Assembly: GCF_000702265.1 (NCBI RefSeq)
Contig: NZ_KL370881.1
Location: forward strand, 146,789-210,788
Direction of reading: 5' to 3'
Source: Butyrivibrio sp. NC2002
GTDB taxonomy: Bacteria > Bacillota > Clostridia > Lachnospirales > Lachnospiraceae
DNA length: 64,000 bases
In this document: positions 8,533-16,428 of the stretch, piece after piece
Position numbering within the stretch: position 1 is the first letter of the stretch
Layout: each line of letters begins with the position of its first letter
Position numbers and translations under genes: made by a program
The notes under the pieces: generated by a model
Seen by the model: only the letters and a program-made list of their open reading frames with translations
The model's database searches: none
Told to the model about the DNA's origin: nothing

Positions 8533-8991
8533 TTATTTTTTATTTTTATCGATAAACTGCATCTTGTTATCGCCGGATGCATTATTCTGGTTAATAGCAA
8601 CACCAAGCGTTTCTGATTTTTTCTTCATCTTCATACATGCAGGACATACCGTTCCGAAATTAAGCGGAGATCCGCATATCTGGCAATAATTTCCCATGAT
8701 TACCTTCTGAATGGTGGGGTCATCCTTGTACTGGATACGTCCCTGTTTTATCCATTCATTGACTTTGGACAAAGAGATGCCGAAATGCTCTGCAACCTCA
8801 TAATCCTTTACATCATTAGCACGAATGTAATCTCTTACATCAGCAAATAACTGAAGCTCTTTACACATAGGGCACAAATCGGCCTTGGGATCAGGATTGT
8901 ACAGAATTTTCCTTCCGCAGTTTTTGCAAACACGGTCATGCTTGTGCTTGTTATTTAATTCATCCGGAACGCCAATAAATTTATTATCCAT
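8533..8991 (-). CDS. YvyF-like double zinc-ribbon / helix-turn-helix protein
   Basis: A 152-aa protein built as zinc ribbon, helical region, zinc ribbon. The N-terminal ribbon is CKNCGRKILYN...CPMC (about residues 22-43); a helix-turn-helix-like central part follows (YEVAEHFGISLSKVNEWIKQGRIQ, about 63-87); the second ribbon is CQICGSPLNFGTVCPAC (about 103-119). The order matches the YvyF (TIGR03826, 'flagellar operon protein') family of Firmicutes. No flagellar gene is near, so a motility role is only inferred from the family name. It lies 27 nt downstream of typA on the same strand and could be co-transcribed with it. Confidence 0.7.
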   Translation of the reverse strand: MDNKFIGVPDELNNKHKHDRVCKNCGRKILYNPDPKADLCPMCKELQLFADVRDYIRANDVKDYEVAEHFGISLSKVNEWIKQGRIQYKDDPTIQKVIMGNYCQICGSPLNFGTVCPACMKMKKKSETLGVAINQNNASGDNKMQFIDKNKK

Positions 8992-9018
8992 GTATTTATT
9001 GTATCACATGATGGAAGA

Positions 9019-10866
9019 TTATTTACCAGCTTTTTGTTTTGCAGCAAAACCTGCTCTCTTTCTGAGTGTAGGATCAAGGATCTTCTTACGGATACGAAGA
9101 GAAGTGGGAGTAACCTCCAAAAGCTCGTCAGTATCAATGAAGTCGATGCTCTGCTCAAGTGACATGATCTTCGGGGGAACAAGTCTTAATGCTTCGTCGG
9201 AAGAAGATGTTCTTGTGTTTGTAAGGTGCTTTGTTTTACATACATTTACTTCGATATCTTCGCTCTTTCCGCTTGAACCGATGACCATTCCTGAGTAAAC
9301 CTTGTCGCCGGGGCTGATGAAGAGCTGTCCACGCTCCTGAGCATTGAAAAGGCCGTATGTTACAGCTTCACCTGACTCAAATGCTATAAGTGATCCCTGC
9401 TTACGATAAGAGATATCTCCTTTGTAAGGAGCATAGCCATCAAAGATTGTGTTCATGATACCGTTACCCTTGGTATCTGTCATGAACTCACCTCTGTATC
9501 CGATAAGTCCTCTTGAAGGAATGAGGAACTCAAGTCTTGTATAGCCACCGTTGGCAATACCCATGTTGATCATCTCGCCCTTTCTTTCACCGAGCTTCTG
9601 GATGACACTACCTGAGAATTCTTCGGGAACATCGATATAACATTTTTCCATAGGCTCGAGCTTCTTGCCGTTTTCATCTTCTTTGTAGATAACTTCGGCC
9701 TTACTTACTGCGAATTCATAACCTTCGCGACGCATTGTCTCGATAAGAACGGAAAGATGAAGTTCTCCACGTCCTGAAACCTTGAAGGTCTCTGTGGTTT
9801 CTGTATCTTCAACTCTGAGAGATACGTCCGTGTTGAGCTCTTTATAAAGTCTGTCTCTTAAGTGACGTGATGTAACAAATTTACCTTCCTGGCCTGCAAG
9901 AGGTGAATCGTTAACAATAAAGTTCATAGAGATAGTGGGTTCTGAGATCTTCTGGAAAGGTATAGCAACAGGTGCGTCAACTGCGCAGAGTGTGTCACCG
10001 ATCTTAAGATCATCGATACCTGAAATAGCAACGATAGAACCGATGCCTGCTTCCTGTACCTCGGTTTTTCCAAGTCCTTCAAACTCATAGAGCTTACTTA
10101 CTTTTGTCTTAAAGCTTCTGTCGGGCTCGTGGTGGTTTACGATCATTACTTCCTGGTTAACTTTAAGTGTTCCGTTGTCGATCTTACCAACACCGATACG
10201 TCCTACATATTCGTTGTAGTCAATTGTACTGATGAGCATCTGTGTACCTGCATCAGGATCACCTACAGGAGCGGGTATGTAGTTGATGATTGTGTCAAGA
10301 AGAGGCTTTAAGTCGCTTCCGGGCTCATCAAGTGAAAGTGATGATGTACCTGCCTTTGCTGATGCAAATACGAAAGGACAGTCAAGCTGCTTGTCATCGG
10401 CACCAAGGTCGAGAAGAAGCTCAAGAACTTCGTCGATAACTTCCTCGGGACGTGCCTCGGGTCTGTCAATCTTGTTGATGCAGACGATTACGGGAAGCTT
10501 AAGCTCCATTGCCTTACCAAGAACGAACTTGGTCTGGGGCATTGCGCCTTCAAATGCGTCAACTACAAGGATAACACCGTTAACCATCTTAAGAACACGC
10601 TCAACCTCTCCTCCGAAGTCAGCGTGACCGGGAGTATCGATGATGTTGATCTTGATATCTTTATATGTGATGGCAGTATTCTTGGACATGATGGTGATTC
10701 CGCGCTCACGCTCGATATCGCCTGAGTCCATGACTCTATCTACGACATCCTGATTGTCGCGGAAAACACCGCTCTGTCTTAAAAGACCATCTACAAGTGT
10801 AGTTTTACCGTGGTCAACGTGAGCGATAATAGCAACGTTTCTGACATCGTTTCTTGTCTGTTTCAT
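9019..10866 (-). CDS. typA: Ribosome-associated translational GTPase TypA/BipA
   Basis: A 615-aa EF-G-like GTPase of normal family length. G1 AHVDHGKTT, the switch motif RGITI, G3 DTPGHADF and G4 NKID are all present in the first 140 residues. Domains II and III and the BipA-specific C-terminal domain follow (TRLEFLIPSRGLIGYRGEFMTDT is diagnostic). It binds 70S ribosomes and assists subunit assembly and stress adaptation, especially in the cold (established for E. coli BipA). The start is supported by CGGAGGAAT six nt upstream. A perfect 8-bp inverted repeat (10904-10911 with 10919-10926) sits ~40 nt upstream in the leader or promoter. Confidence 0.97.
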   Translation of the reverse strand: MKQTRNDVRNVAIIAHVDHGKTTLVDGLLRQSGVFRDNQDVVDRVMDSGDIERERGITIMSKNTAITYKDIKINIIDTPGHADFGGEVERVLKMVNGVILVVDAFEGAMPQTKFVLGKAMELKLPVIVCINKIDRPEARPEEVIDEVLELLLDLGADDKQLDCPFVFASAKAGTSSLSLDEPGSDLKPLLDTIINYIPAPVGDPDAGTQMLISTIDYNEYVGRIGVGKIDNGTLKVNQEVMIVNHHEPDRSFKTKVSKLYEFEGLGKTEVQEAGIGSIVAISGIDDLKIGDTLCAVDAPVAIPFQKISEPTISMNFIVNDSPLAGQEGKFVTSRHLRDRLYKELNTDVSLRVEDTETTETFKVSGRGELHLSVLIETMRREGYEFAVSKAEVIYKEDENGKKLEPMEKCYIDVPEEFSGSVIQKLGERKGEMINMGIANGGYTRLEFLIPSRGLIGYRGEFMTDTKGNGIMNTIFDGYAPYKGDISYRKQGSLIAFESGEAVTYGLFNAQERGQLFISPGDKVYSGMVIGSSGKSEDIEVNVCKTKHLTNTRTSSSDEALRLVPPKIMSLEQSIDFIDTDELLEVTPTSLRIRKKILDPTLRKRAGFAAKQKAGK

Positions 10867-11171
10867 GGTATTCCTCCGTAAAATTAGTGAAAAGTTAAAA
10901 TGATTTCCTTACATATAATAAGGAAAGAAAAATGCAAATTAAATTTGAAACTTTGATAGTATAGCATGACGCTTTTACAGTTTCAATATGTAATGTTCAT
11001 AATAAAACTTCTTAATTAATTGCTTTCTATGTGCATAAAAAGTGTGACAACTTTATGTTCCTTATTCAATTTTCAGCATATTTTTGGTATAATAGACTAA
11101 AACAAAATAGTAAAAATATTATCTATATGAAGATGGATAAGAAAAAATATATTTTTGAGGAGGAACTTAAC
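10867..11171. other. Intergenic region between typA and a small ORF
   Basis: Holds the divergent control regions of typA and the 58-aa ORF. Visible are the 8-bp perfect inverted repeat near typA (10904-10926) and an extended -10 (TGGTATAAT, 11085-11093) for the rightward gene. The rest is AT-rich with nothing I can name. Confidence 0.6.
11065..11093 (+). promoter_or_regulatory. Promoter of the 58-aa ORF
   Basis: Perfect -10 TATAAT (11088-11093) extended by TGG, with a weak TTCAAT at -35 spacing (11065-11070, 17 bp). Confidence 0.6.
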
Positions 11172-11348
11172 ATGACGATTATAGATAAGATTTTTGGAGA
11201 ACAGGACGGTATTCATACCACTACCTCCGAGGACGAACTTCAGCTTGAGCAGACCGGAACAAAAGAAAAGAAGCCAAAAGCAGAGATATCCGAGGAAAAT
11301 ACTGTCAGATTTACAGAACATGACAGATTTTGGGAGGGTATGAAATAA
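11172..11348 (+). CDS. Small acidic protein of unknown function (58 aa)
   Basis: ATG at 11172 preceded by GAGGAGGAAC with 8-nt spacing, an excellent ribosome binding site, and by a consensus extended -10; a hairpin terminator follows at 11463. An upstream in-frame ATG at 11031 lies ahead of the promoter and is not used. The product (MTIIDKIFGEQDG...FTEHDRFWEGMK) is charged, without membrane segment or cysteines; the middle is Glu/Lys-rich and probably disordered. I recognise no family. The strong expression signals argue that it is a real gene. Confidence 0.65.
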   Translation: MTIIDKIFGEQDGIHTTTSEDELQLEQTGTKEKKPKAEISEENTVRFTEHDRFWEGMK

Positions 11349-11462
11349 TAAAAGAAAGTAAAGATTAATTTCGCTACATAAGTTATTACGGGTTTACTGT
11401 GTGATTTTAATTAGTTTAATTCGCCGTGTTGACGTGTTAAAGTGCTGGTGCTATGATTTTAT

Positions 11463-11501
11463 GAGGCCGACTCACCATGTGATGGGTCGGCTTCATTTTT
11501 T
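11463..11501 (+). terminator. Intrinsic terminator after the 58-aa ORF
   Basis: Stem formed by GAGGCCGAC...CCAT and ATG.GTCGGCTTC with a small internal asymmetry, followed by ATTTTTT. It lies 115 nt past the small ORF and ahead of the dapA promoter. I looked for a lysine riboswitch in this stretch and found no match. Confidence 0.75.
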
Positions 11502-11517
11502 AGATTATGAAGATTTC

Positions 11518-11545
11518 TTGAATCAGAGATTTAAGATGCTATTCT
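11518..11545 (+). promoter_or_regulatory. Promoter of the dapA-dapB-hisA operon
   Basis: TTGAAT (11518-11523), 16-bp spacer, TATTCT (11540-11545) extended by TGC. Predicted transcription start is near 11552, which leaves a ~22-nt leader to the dapA ATG at 11575. Confidence 0.6.
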
Positions 11546-11574
11546 TTTGAAATATGAAAAAAGGAGAAGAAAAC

Positions 11575-12462
11575 ATGGCTGTATTCAAAGGGGCCGGAGT
11601 TGCTATCGCAACACCGTTTTATGAGGATGGGAGTGTCAACTTCGATGAGTTTAAGAGACTTATTGATTTCCAGATAGATAATGGAACAGATGCTATTATA
11701 GTCTGTGGCACAACCGGAGAAAGTGCCACAATGACAGAAGAAGAGCATATGGAGGTCACCAGATTCTGTATTGACTATGTTAACAAGAGAGTACCTGTTA
11801 TTGCCGGTGCCGGTTCCAATTGCACCAAAACAGCTGTTGATCTGTCTGTAGATGCTGCAAGAGCAGGAGCAGACGCTATTCTTTCAGTTACTCCATACTA
11901 TAATAAAGCTACTCAGGGTGGACTTTTTTGCCACTTTTCAGAAATAGCAAAAGCTGTAGATATTCCTGTGATCCTTTACAATGTTCCCAGCAGAACAGGC
12001 ACCAACATTTTGCCGGAGACTGCAGCAAAACTCTGCAAAGAGGTTGATAATGTCGTAGGAATCAAAGATGCTACAGGTAATCTTGCCCAGACATCCAAGA
12101 TGATGCAGCTTTGCGAAGGCAAAATGGATCTGTACTCAGGTGAGGACGGACTTGTAGTTCCGATCATGGCACTTGGTGGACTTGGCGTTATATCCGTTCT
12201 TTCAAACATTGCGCCCAGACAGACACATGATATGTGTGCTAAAGCTCTTGCCGGAGATTTTGGCGGCGCAAGAGAGATACAGCTTAAGGCTCTGCCTCTT
12301 ATCGATGCTCTCTTTTCTGAGGTTAATCCTATCCCGGTTAAGTCAGCACTTGAAATGATCGGATTCAAGGCAGGCCCGCTTCGTTTGCCTCTTACAACAA
12401 TGACTGATGAGCACAAGGCAGTTCTTGAAAAAGAGATGAGAAATTTTGGCCTTATAGATTAA
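11575..12462 (+). CDS. dapA: 4-hydroxy-tetrahydrodipicolinate synthase
   Basis: A 295-aa TIM-barrel aldolase that condenses pyruvate with aspartate semialdehyde, the first committed step to diaminopimelate and lysine. Family signatures include ATPFYEDGSVNFDEF, the pyruvate-binding CGTTGESATMT, VTPYYNKATQGG with the active-site Tyr, YNVPSRTG and GIKDATGN with the Schiff-base Lys. Start choice: an earlier in-frame ATG at 11554 overlaps the AAGGAGAAG ribosome binding site and the predicted transcription start, so 11575 is the start. First gene of a dapA-dapB-hisA cluster; dapB follows after 19 nt. Confidence 0.97.
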   Translation: MAVFKGAGVAIATPFYEDGSVNFDEFKRLIDFQIDNGTDAIIVCGTTGESATMTEEEHMEVTRFCIDYVNKRVPVIAGAGSNCTKTAVDLSVDAARAGADAILSVTPYYNKATQGGLFCHFSEIAKAVDIPVILYNVPSRTGTNILPETAAKLCKEVDNVVGIKDATGNLAQTSKMMQLCEGKMDLYSGEDGLVVPIMALGGLGVISVLSNIAPRQTHDMCAKALAGDFGGAREIQLKALPLIDALFSEVNPIPVKSALEMIGFKAGPLRLPLTTMTDEHKAVLEKEMRNFGLID

Positions 12463-12481
12463 TTTTGGGGAGTGTATCGGT

Positions 12482-13237
12482 ATGACAAGAGTGATCATGC
12501 ATGGATGCAATGGCAGAATGGGACATGCTATTGCAGGACTTATTGAAGAAGATCAGGATATAGAAATAGTTGCAGGTGTAGATGCTTTCGGCGAGAGCAA
12601 CTATTCATTTCCTGTTTTTAAGAGTATGGAAGAGTGTGACGTTTTGGCAGATGCGGTAATTGATTTTTCAAATGCATCAGCTGTGGACGGACTTCTTGCT
12701 GCATGTGAAAAGAAGAATCTTCCTGTTGTATTATGTACAACAGGTCTTTCCGAAGAACAGCTTGATAATGTTAAGAGAACATCTGAAAAGATTGCTATTT
12801 TGAAATCAGCAAATATGTCTGTCGGAGTAAATATGCTCATGAAGGTGCTTTCAGAGATATCACCCGTTCTTGCTGCTGCAGGATTCGATATTGATATTGT
12901 TGAGAAGCATCACAACCAGAAGCTTGACGCACCAAGCGGAACAGCTATCGCGCTTGCAGACAGCATTAATGCATCACTTCCTGAAAAATACGATTATGTA
13001 TATGACAGAAGCACCAGAAGAGAAAAGAGACCCAAAAACGAAATCGGCATTTCGGCAGTTCGTGGCGGCACGATAGTTGGTGACCATGATGTTATTTTTG
13101 CAGGCATGGACGAAGTTGTTACTATTTCACACAGAGCATATTCCAGAAGCGTATTTGCCAAGGGAGCTATTGAAGCAGCTAAATTCCTTGCAGGTAAGAG
13201 TGCGGGAATGTATGACATGAGCGATGTGATAAAGTGA
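12482..13237 (+). CDS. dapB: 4-hydroxy-tetrahydrodipicolinate reductase
   Basis: A 251-aa NAD(P)H-dependent reductase acting directly on the DapA product. The Rossmann loop is GCNGRMG (about residues 8-14) and the substrate/catalytic signature is EKHHNQKLDAPSGTA (about 141-155); the C-terminal VTISHRAYSRSVFAKGA is also typical. The ribosome binding site GGGGAG precedes the ATG. Cytosolic homotetramer in the family. It sits between dapA and hisA with short gaps, consistent with one transcript. Confidence 0.97.
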   Translation: MTRVIMHGCNGRMGHAIAGLIEEDQDIEIVAGVDAFGESNYSFPVFKSMEECDVLADAVIDFSNASAVDGLLAACEKKNLPVVLCTTGLSEEQLDNVKRTSEKIAILKSANMSVGVNMLMKVLSEISPVLAAAGFDIDIVEKHHNQKLDAPSGTAIALADSINASLPEKYDYVYDRSTRREKRPKNEIGISAVRGGTIVGDHDVIFAGMDEVVTISHRAYSRSVFAKGAIEAAKFLAGKSAGMYDMSDVIK

Positions 13238-13253
13238 TTTTTTCGGAGAGTAT

Positions 13254-14030
13254 ATGAAATTTCGCCCTTGTATAGATATTCATAACGGAAAAGTAAAGCA
13301 GATAGTAGGTGGCAGCCTTAAGGATAGCGGAGACTATGCTAAAGAGAACTTCGTATCCGAGCAGGATGCTGCCTTTTTTGCGCATTTATATGATGAAAAA
13401 GGCCTGACCGGCGGACATATAATTTTGCTAAATGCCGCAGGAAGCCCATATTATGAGGCAACTTTAAACCAGGCATTGTCTGCTCTTGGAATAGCGCCCG
13501 GAAAGCTTCAGGTGGGAGGCGGCATAAATGCAGAAAATGCAGAAATGTTTCTTGATGCCGGAGCTTCGCATGTGATAGTTACAAGCTATGTATTTTCAAA
13601 TGGCAGAGTTAATTATGATAACCTCAAAAGGCTTGTCAGTGTTACCGGAAAAGAGAAACTTGTCCTTGACTTAAGCTGCAGAAAAAAGGATGGAAAATAC
13701 TTCATAGTAACCGACAGATGGCAGAACATGACAGATGTTGAGGTAAATGAAGCGACTCTGGATGAACTATCAGGTTACTGTTCGGAAATGCTGATCCATG
13801 CAGTTGACGTAGAGGGAAAGCAGTCCGGGATAGAGAGCGAACTTGCAAAGGAACTTGGAAACTGGGGAAAAATGCCCATGACTTACGCGGGCGGAGTTCA
13901 CAGTATTGAAGACATCCATGCACTAAAAAAGTTAAGCATTGGAAAGCTCGATGTAACTGTTGGAAGTGCTCTGGATATTTTTGGCGGAAGTCTTTCATTT
14001 GATGATGTAATAGAAGCATGTAAAGGGTAA
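13254..14030 (+). CDS. hisA: ProFAR isomerase HisA, eukaryotic type
   Basis: A 258-aa (beta/alpha)8 isomerase converting ProFAR to PRFAR in histidine synthesis. The sequence follows the plant/fungal HIS6 type rather than the usual bacterial HisA: FRPCIDIHNGKVKQIVGGSL, LTGGHIILLN, LQVGGGIN, GASHVIVTSYVF, LVLDLSCRKKDGKYFIVTDRWQ, HAVDVEGKQSGI, YAGGV and DVTVGSALDIFGG are near-verbatim motifs of the eukaryotic enzymes (TIGR02129 family). The ribosome binding site CGGAGAG precedes the ATG by 6 nt. It is the only his gene in the window and rides with the lysine genes dapA-dapB. Confidence 0.93.
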   Translation: MKFRPCIDIHNGKVKQIVGGSLKDSGDYAKENFVSEQDAAFFAHLYDEKGLTGGHIILLNAAGSPYYEATLNQALSALGIAPGKLQVGGGINAENAEMFLDAGASHVIVTSYVFSNGRVNYDNLKRLVSVTGKEKLVLDLSCRKKDGKYFIVTDRWQNMTDVEVNEATLDELSGYCSEMLIHAVDVEGKQSGIESELAKELGNWGKMPMTYAGGVHSIEDIHALKKLSIGKLDVTVGSALDIFGGSLSFDDVIEACKG

Positions 14031-14075
14031 TGATTATTACTTAATGAGATATCTTTATAAAGATTCTGATGCATA

Positions 14076-14106
14076 AAAAGGGAGTTGCCAAAACGGGCAG
14101 CTCCCT
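14076..14106 (-). terminator. Terminator of yerC
   Basis: 10-bp stem (14080-14089 with 14096-14105, one G-U) whose A5 flank at 14075-14079 gives the U-tract on the minus strand. It also closes the dap-his operon from the other side, though the plus-strand flank is not U-rich. Confidence 0.7.
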
Positions 14107-14137
14107 GAATTTATGTATATCTGTTGTGGCAAGGATA

Positions 14138-14434
14138 TTACTGATCCTTGTCTTTTAATTTGCTGAAAACAAGCGCGTAACCATCATCGCCATAGTTGAG
14201 AGATCTGTTTACTCTACTGATGGTTGCAGTTGAAGCACCTGTCTTTTCTGCAATTTCCAGATATGTCTTATGCTCTCTAAGCATAGCAGCAACTTCGAAT
14301 CTCTGTGATAACGAGATGAGCTCGTTGACTGTACACAAATCTTCGAAGAAACTATAGCATTCTTCTTTATCATCCAAAGCCAGAATTGCATCAAATAAAT
14401 GATCAACTGCTTCAGTTCTGATTTTTTTATTCAT
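14138..14434 (-). CDS. yerC: YerC/YecD family TrpR-related protein
   Basis: A 98-aa protein with the TrpR-like helix-turn-helix of the YerC family: LFDAILALDDKEECYSFFEDLCTVNELISLSQRFEVAAMLREHKTYLEIAEKTGASTATISRVNRSLNYGDDGY, covering nearly the whole chain. The recognition helix is around STATISRVNR (about 68-77). These proteins lack a tryptophan-repressor ligand role that I know of; DNA binding is inferred from the fold. It has its own strong promoter and terminator, so it is monocistronic. Confidence 0.9.
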   Translation of the reverse strand: MNKKIRTEAVDHLFDAILALDDKEECYSFFEDLCTVNELISLSQRFEVAAMLREHKTYLEIAEKTGASTATISRVNRSLNYGDDGYALVFSKLKDKDQ

Positions 14435-14506
14435 AAAAACGCCTCCATACCAATAAGCAGTTACTCGAATTTACAATATTTCGTCAATTCTATCTACTGC
14501 CTGCAT

Positions 14507-14535
14507 ATTTTAACACATTAAACAAGTAAAGTAAA
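14507..14535 (-). promoter_or_regulatory. Promoter of yerC
   Basis: Read on the minus strand: TTTACT (14530-14535), 17-bp spacer, TAAAAT (14507-14512) extended by TGT. Leader about 65 nt. Confidence 0.7.
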
Positions 14536-14594
14536 GCAGTATGGTCCAAGGTCTGATAAATTGTGATTTTTTTCGCGAATATTTCAATAATTCC

Positions 14595-14623
14595 TTTACT
14601 TTTTATGATGCTTATGCTATCCT
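14595..14623 (+). promoter_or_regulatory. Promoter of the cold-shock gene
   Basis: TTTACT (14595-14600), exactly 17 bp, TATCCT (14618-14623) extended by TGC. Predicted start near 14630, giving a ~78-nt leader. Confidence 0.7.
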
Positions 14624-14647
14624 AATTATGTTGTTTTAATACAACAA

Positions 14648-14674
14648 ATCGTCAATAGATAAATAATTGACGAT
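14648..14674 (+). promoter_or_regulatory. Leader hairpin of the cold-shock gene
   Basis: Perfect 9-bp inverted repeat (ATCGTCAAT at 14648-14656, ATTGACGAT at 14666-14674) with a 9-nt A-rich loop in the 5' leader. Structured leaders control cold-shock mRNAs by temperature in other bacteria; the role here is inferred. Confidence 0.55.
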
Positions 14675-14707
14675 AGAACTATTTTTCATTTTTAGTGGAG
14701 GTAAGAT

Positions 14708-14908
14708 ATGAACAAGGGTACAGTTAAGTGGTTCAACAACCAGAAGGGTTACGGCTTCATTTCTGATGAGGCAGGCAATGATGTATTCGTACATTATTCT
14801 GGACTCAACATGGAGGGCTTCAAGTCTCTTGACGAGGGCGCTGCAGTTGATTACGACGTAATCCAGGGTGAAAAAGGACCTCAGGCCGTTAACGTAAACA
14901 AGCTTTAA
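14708..14908 (+). CDS. Cold-shock protein (CspA family)
   Basis: A 66-aa OB-fold protein with both nucleic-acid binding motifs, KGYGFI (RNP1) and DVFVHY (RNP2); the start [16 protein letters not shown] is typical. It binds single-stranded RNA/DNA and acts as an RNA chaperone in the cytoplasm. The ribosome binding site is GTGGAGGT. Flanked by its own promoter, a leader hairpin and a strong terminator, so monocistronic. Confidence 0.96.
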   Translation: MNKGTVKWFNNQKGYGFISDEAGNDVFVHYSGLNMEGFKSLDEGAAVDYDVIQGEKGPQAVNVNKL

Positions 14909-14998
14909 TTTACGGTCAACATTTAATCAAGAATACAATGTGCCTTATTCTTATATAGATGTATATTTAGAATCAGCAGATGTACAAATGATTAATCA

Positions 14999-15029
14999 TA
15001 AAACCCATCCGGTAATCGGATGGGTTTTA
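14999..15029. terminator. Intrinsic terminator of the cold-shock gene
   Basis: 13-bp perfect stem (TAAAACCCATCCG with CGGATGGGTTTTA, 5-nt loop). The A- and T-runs within the arms make it usable from both sides. Confidence 0.88.
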
Positions 15030-15112
15030 TTGAGCTTATGGATTAAATAATACTGATTTAAATAGTTCTTTGTTTTCCTTAGAAAAACAAAAGTCATATA
15101 TGGCAGCGGAAA

Positions 15113-15541
15113 TCAGTTATCAGATGAGTTTCCGGCAGCTCTTTCTTTTGCAGTTTCTGCAGATGTTTTCTCAGTAGTCATAGTGCACTGTCCCTGGAAA
15201 ACAGCATTTTCATCAATTACAAGACTTTTTGCAGTAAGGTCACCGATTAGTTTGCCGGTGTCGCTTATCTCAACTTTGCCGTTGCCACAGCTGACGTTAC
15301 CGTTTATCTCTCCTGCGAGGAAGAGGTTTGTTGCGGTTACAGCGCCATTTATCTTGGCATCCTGACCAAGAATGAGAGAACCGTTTACAGTTACATTGCC
15401 GTTAACTGTTCCGTCAACCCTTGTGCTTTCTTTGGTTGTGAGCGGACCGTCAACGATTGCACCGGGTGCGATAAATGTGCTTATCTGATCTGATGCTGTA
15501 TCAACTGTTTCATTTGGTTTCCCCGAGTTAAAAAGTGCCAT
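15113..15541 (-). CDS. Bactofilin (polymer-forming cytoskeletal protein)
   Basis: A 142-aa protein with a central right-handed beta-helix (about residues 25-120) of short Gly/Asn/Val repeats: STFIAPGAIVDGPL, RVDGTVNGNVTVNGSLILGQDAKINGAVTATNLFLAGEINGNVSC and GKLIGDLTAKSLVI. The tails are short and disordered. Bactofilins polymerise without nucleotide and scaffold local wall synthesis at membranes. It lies 14 nt downstream of an M23-fold membrane protein on the same transcript; the bactofilin-M23 pairing recurs in many bacteria and supports a shared morphogenetic role. Confidence 0.93.
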   Translation of the reverse strand: MALFNSGKPNETVDTASDQISTFIAPGAIVDGPLTTKESTRVDGTVNGNVTVNGSLILGQDAKINGAVTATNLFLAGEINGNVSCGNGKVEISDTGKLIGDLTAKSLVIDENAVFQGQCTMTTEKTSAETAKERAAGNSSDN

Positions 15542-15555
15542 TTTTCGTTTCTCCT

Positions 15556-16401
15556 TTATCCATTTATTTCTATTAAAGTTTCCGGATCTATAAACTCGCC
15601 ATTATAAGTTATCTGATAACCAAGAGTTGTATTGGAGTCTCCAACTACGAAAAGAGTAGTACCTCTGCTGACTACGTCGCCTTCGTGTACGAGACAGTCT
15701 CCTGAATTTCTGTAAATTGAAACATAGCCGTTTCCGTGGTCTATGGAAATGCTGTTTCCATATTTTACATCTGCAGTAACGGAAGTAACGGTTCCTGCTC
15801 CGGAGGAAACGATTGTTGATCCTTCGGCTGTTTTAAATATAAGGATTGGATTGCCCGTAAGTTCAGCGGCTGCTTCACCTTCGCCGTCTTCATTATCTTC
15901 ACCATCTTCACCCTCAGCATTTTCGCCATCTGTATTTTCATCAGGAAGAGTGATCTCTGCTGAATTAGGATCATCAAGTGTGTTGGTCATAGAAGCGGTT
16001 CCATCAAGGATAGGAAGCTGTGATGGCTGGCTTTGCTCTTCAGCCTCAGCTGCTGTCTGCTCTTCAACTTCAACCTTCTGATTGAGTGCCTGGCTTAGCT
16101 GTGATACTTCACTTTGCAGCTCTGAATTGGTCGCAGCAAGATTGGCATTGGTCTCCTCCAGATCGTGTATCTGTGCAACCTGCATGGCAGATGTGTTTTT
16201 TAGGTTTTTGATATTGATGGATGTACCAACTATGAAACATATGATGGCAACAAGGATCGCAAATAATGAAAAAGCAAGTACCTGCGTGGCAACATGGCCG
16301 AGGTGGAGACTTCCGCTGCTTGCGTCAGAATCGCCGGAGATGATCATGATAGTATAGTGTCTTTTATGTCTGTGCTTTTTGGGCTTGTTATTTTCAGTCA
16401 T
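15556..16401 (-). CDS. Membrane-anchored M23/LytM-fold protein, catalytic residues missing
   Basis: A 281-aa protein. After a basic cytoplasmic tail, one transmembrane helix lies near residues 36-60; a coiled-coil (NLKNTSAMQVAQIHDLEETNANLAATNSELQSEVSQLSQALNQ) and an acidic linker (DGENAEGEDGEDNEDGEGE) follow. The C-terminal ~95 residues have the LytM beta-fold pattern (GAGTVTSV...YGNSISIDHGNGYVSIYRN...VVSRGTTLFVVGDS). The zinc ligands are absent: the position of HLHF reads YQITY and the Tyr-x-His region reads YRNSG. It is therefore probably a non-enzymatic partner for the bactofilin encoded next. Start chosen at 16401, 9 nt after AAAGGGGG; an upstream ATG at 16443 lies in the promoter. Confidence 0.8.
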   Translation of the reverse strand: MTENNKPKKHRHKRHYTIMIISGDSDASSGSLHLGHVATQVLAFSLFAILVAIICFIVGTSINIKNLKNTSAMQVAQIHDLEETNANLAATNSELQSEVSQLSQALNQKVEVEEQTAAEAEEQSQPSQLPILDGTASMTNTLDDPNSAEITLPDENTDGENAEGEDGEDNEDGEGEAAAELTGNPILIFKTAEGSTIVSSGAGTVTSVTADVKYGNSISIDHGNGYVSIYRNSGDCLVHEGDVVSRGTTLFVVGDSNTTLGYQITYNGEFIDPETLIEING

Positions 16402-16428
16402 AAAAAAAACCCCCTTTATTTCTATGAT

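Noticed and set aside
11349..11574. Lysine riboswitch upstream of dapA
   Set aside because: Only a simple terminator hairpin and a promoter are visible; the conserved lysine aptamer cores are missing, and the predicted dapA start of transcription leaves only ~22 nt of leader.
15743..16081. 112-codon open frame on the plus strand opposite the M23 gene
   Set aside because: Low-complexity Ser/Pro frame caused by the acidic linker codons on the other strand; no ribosome binding site.
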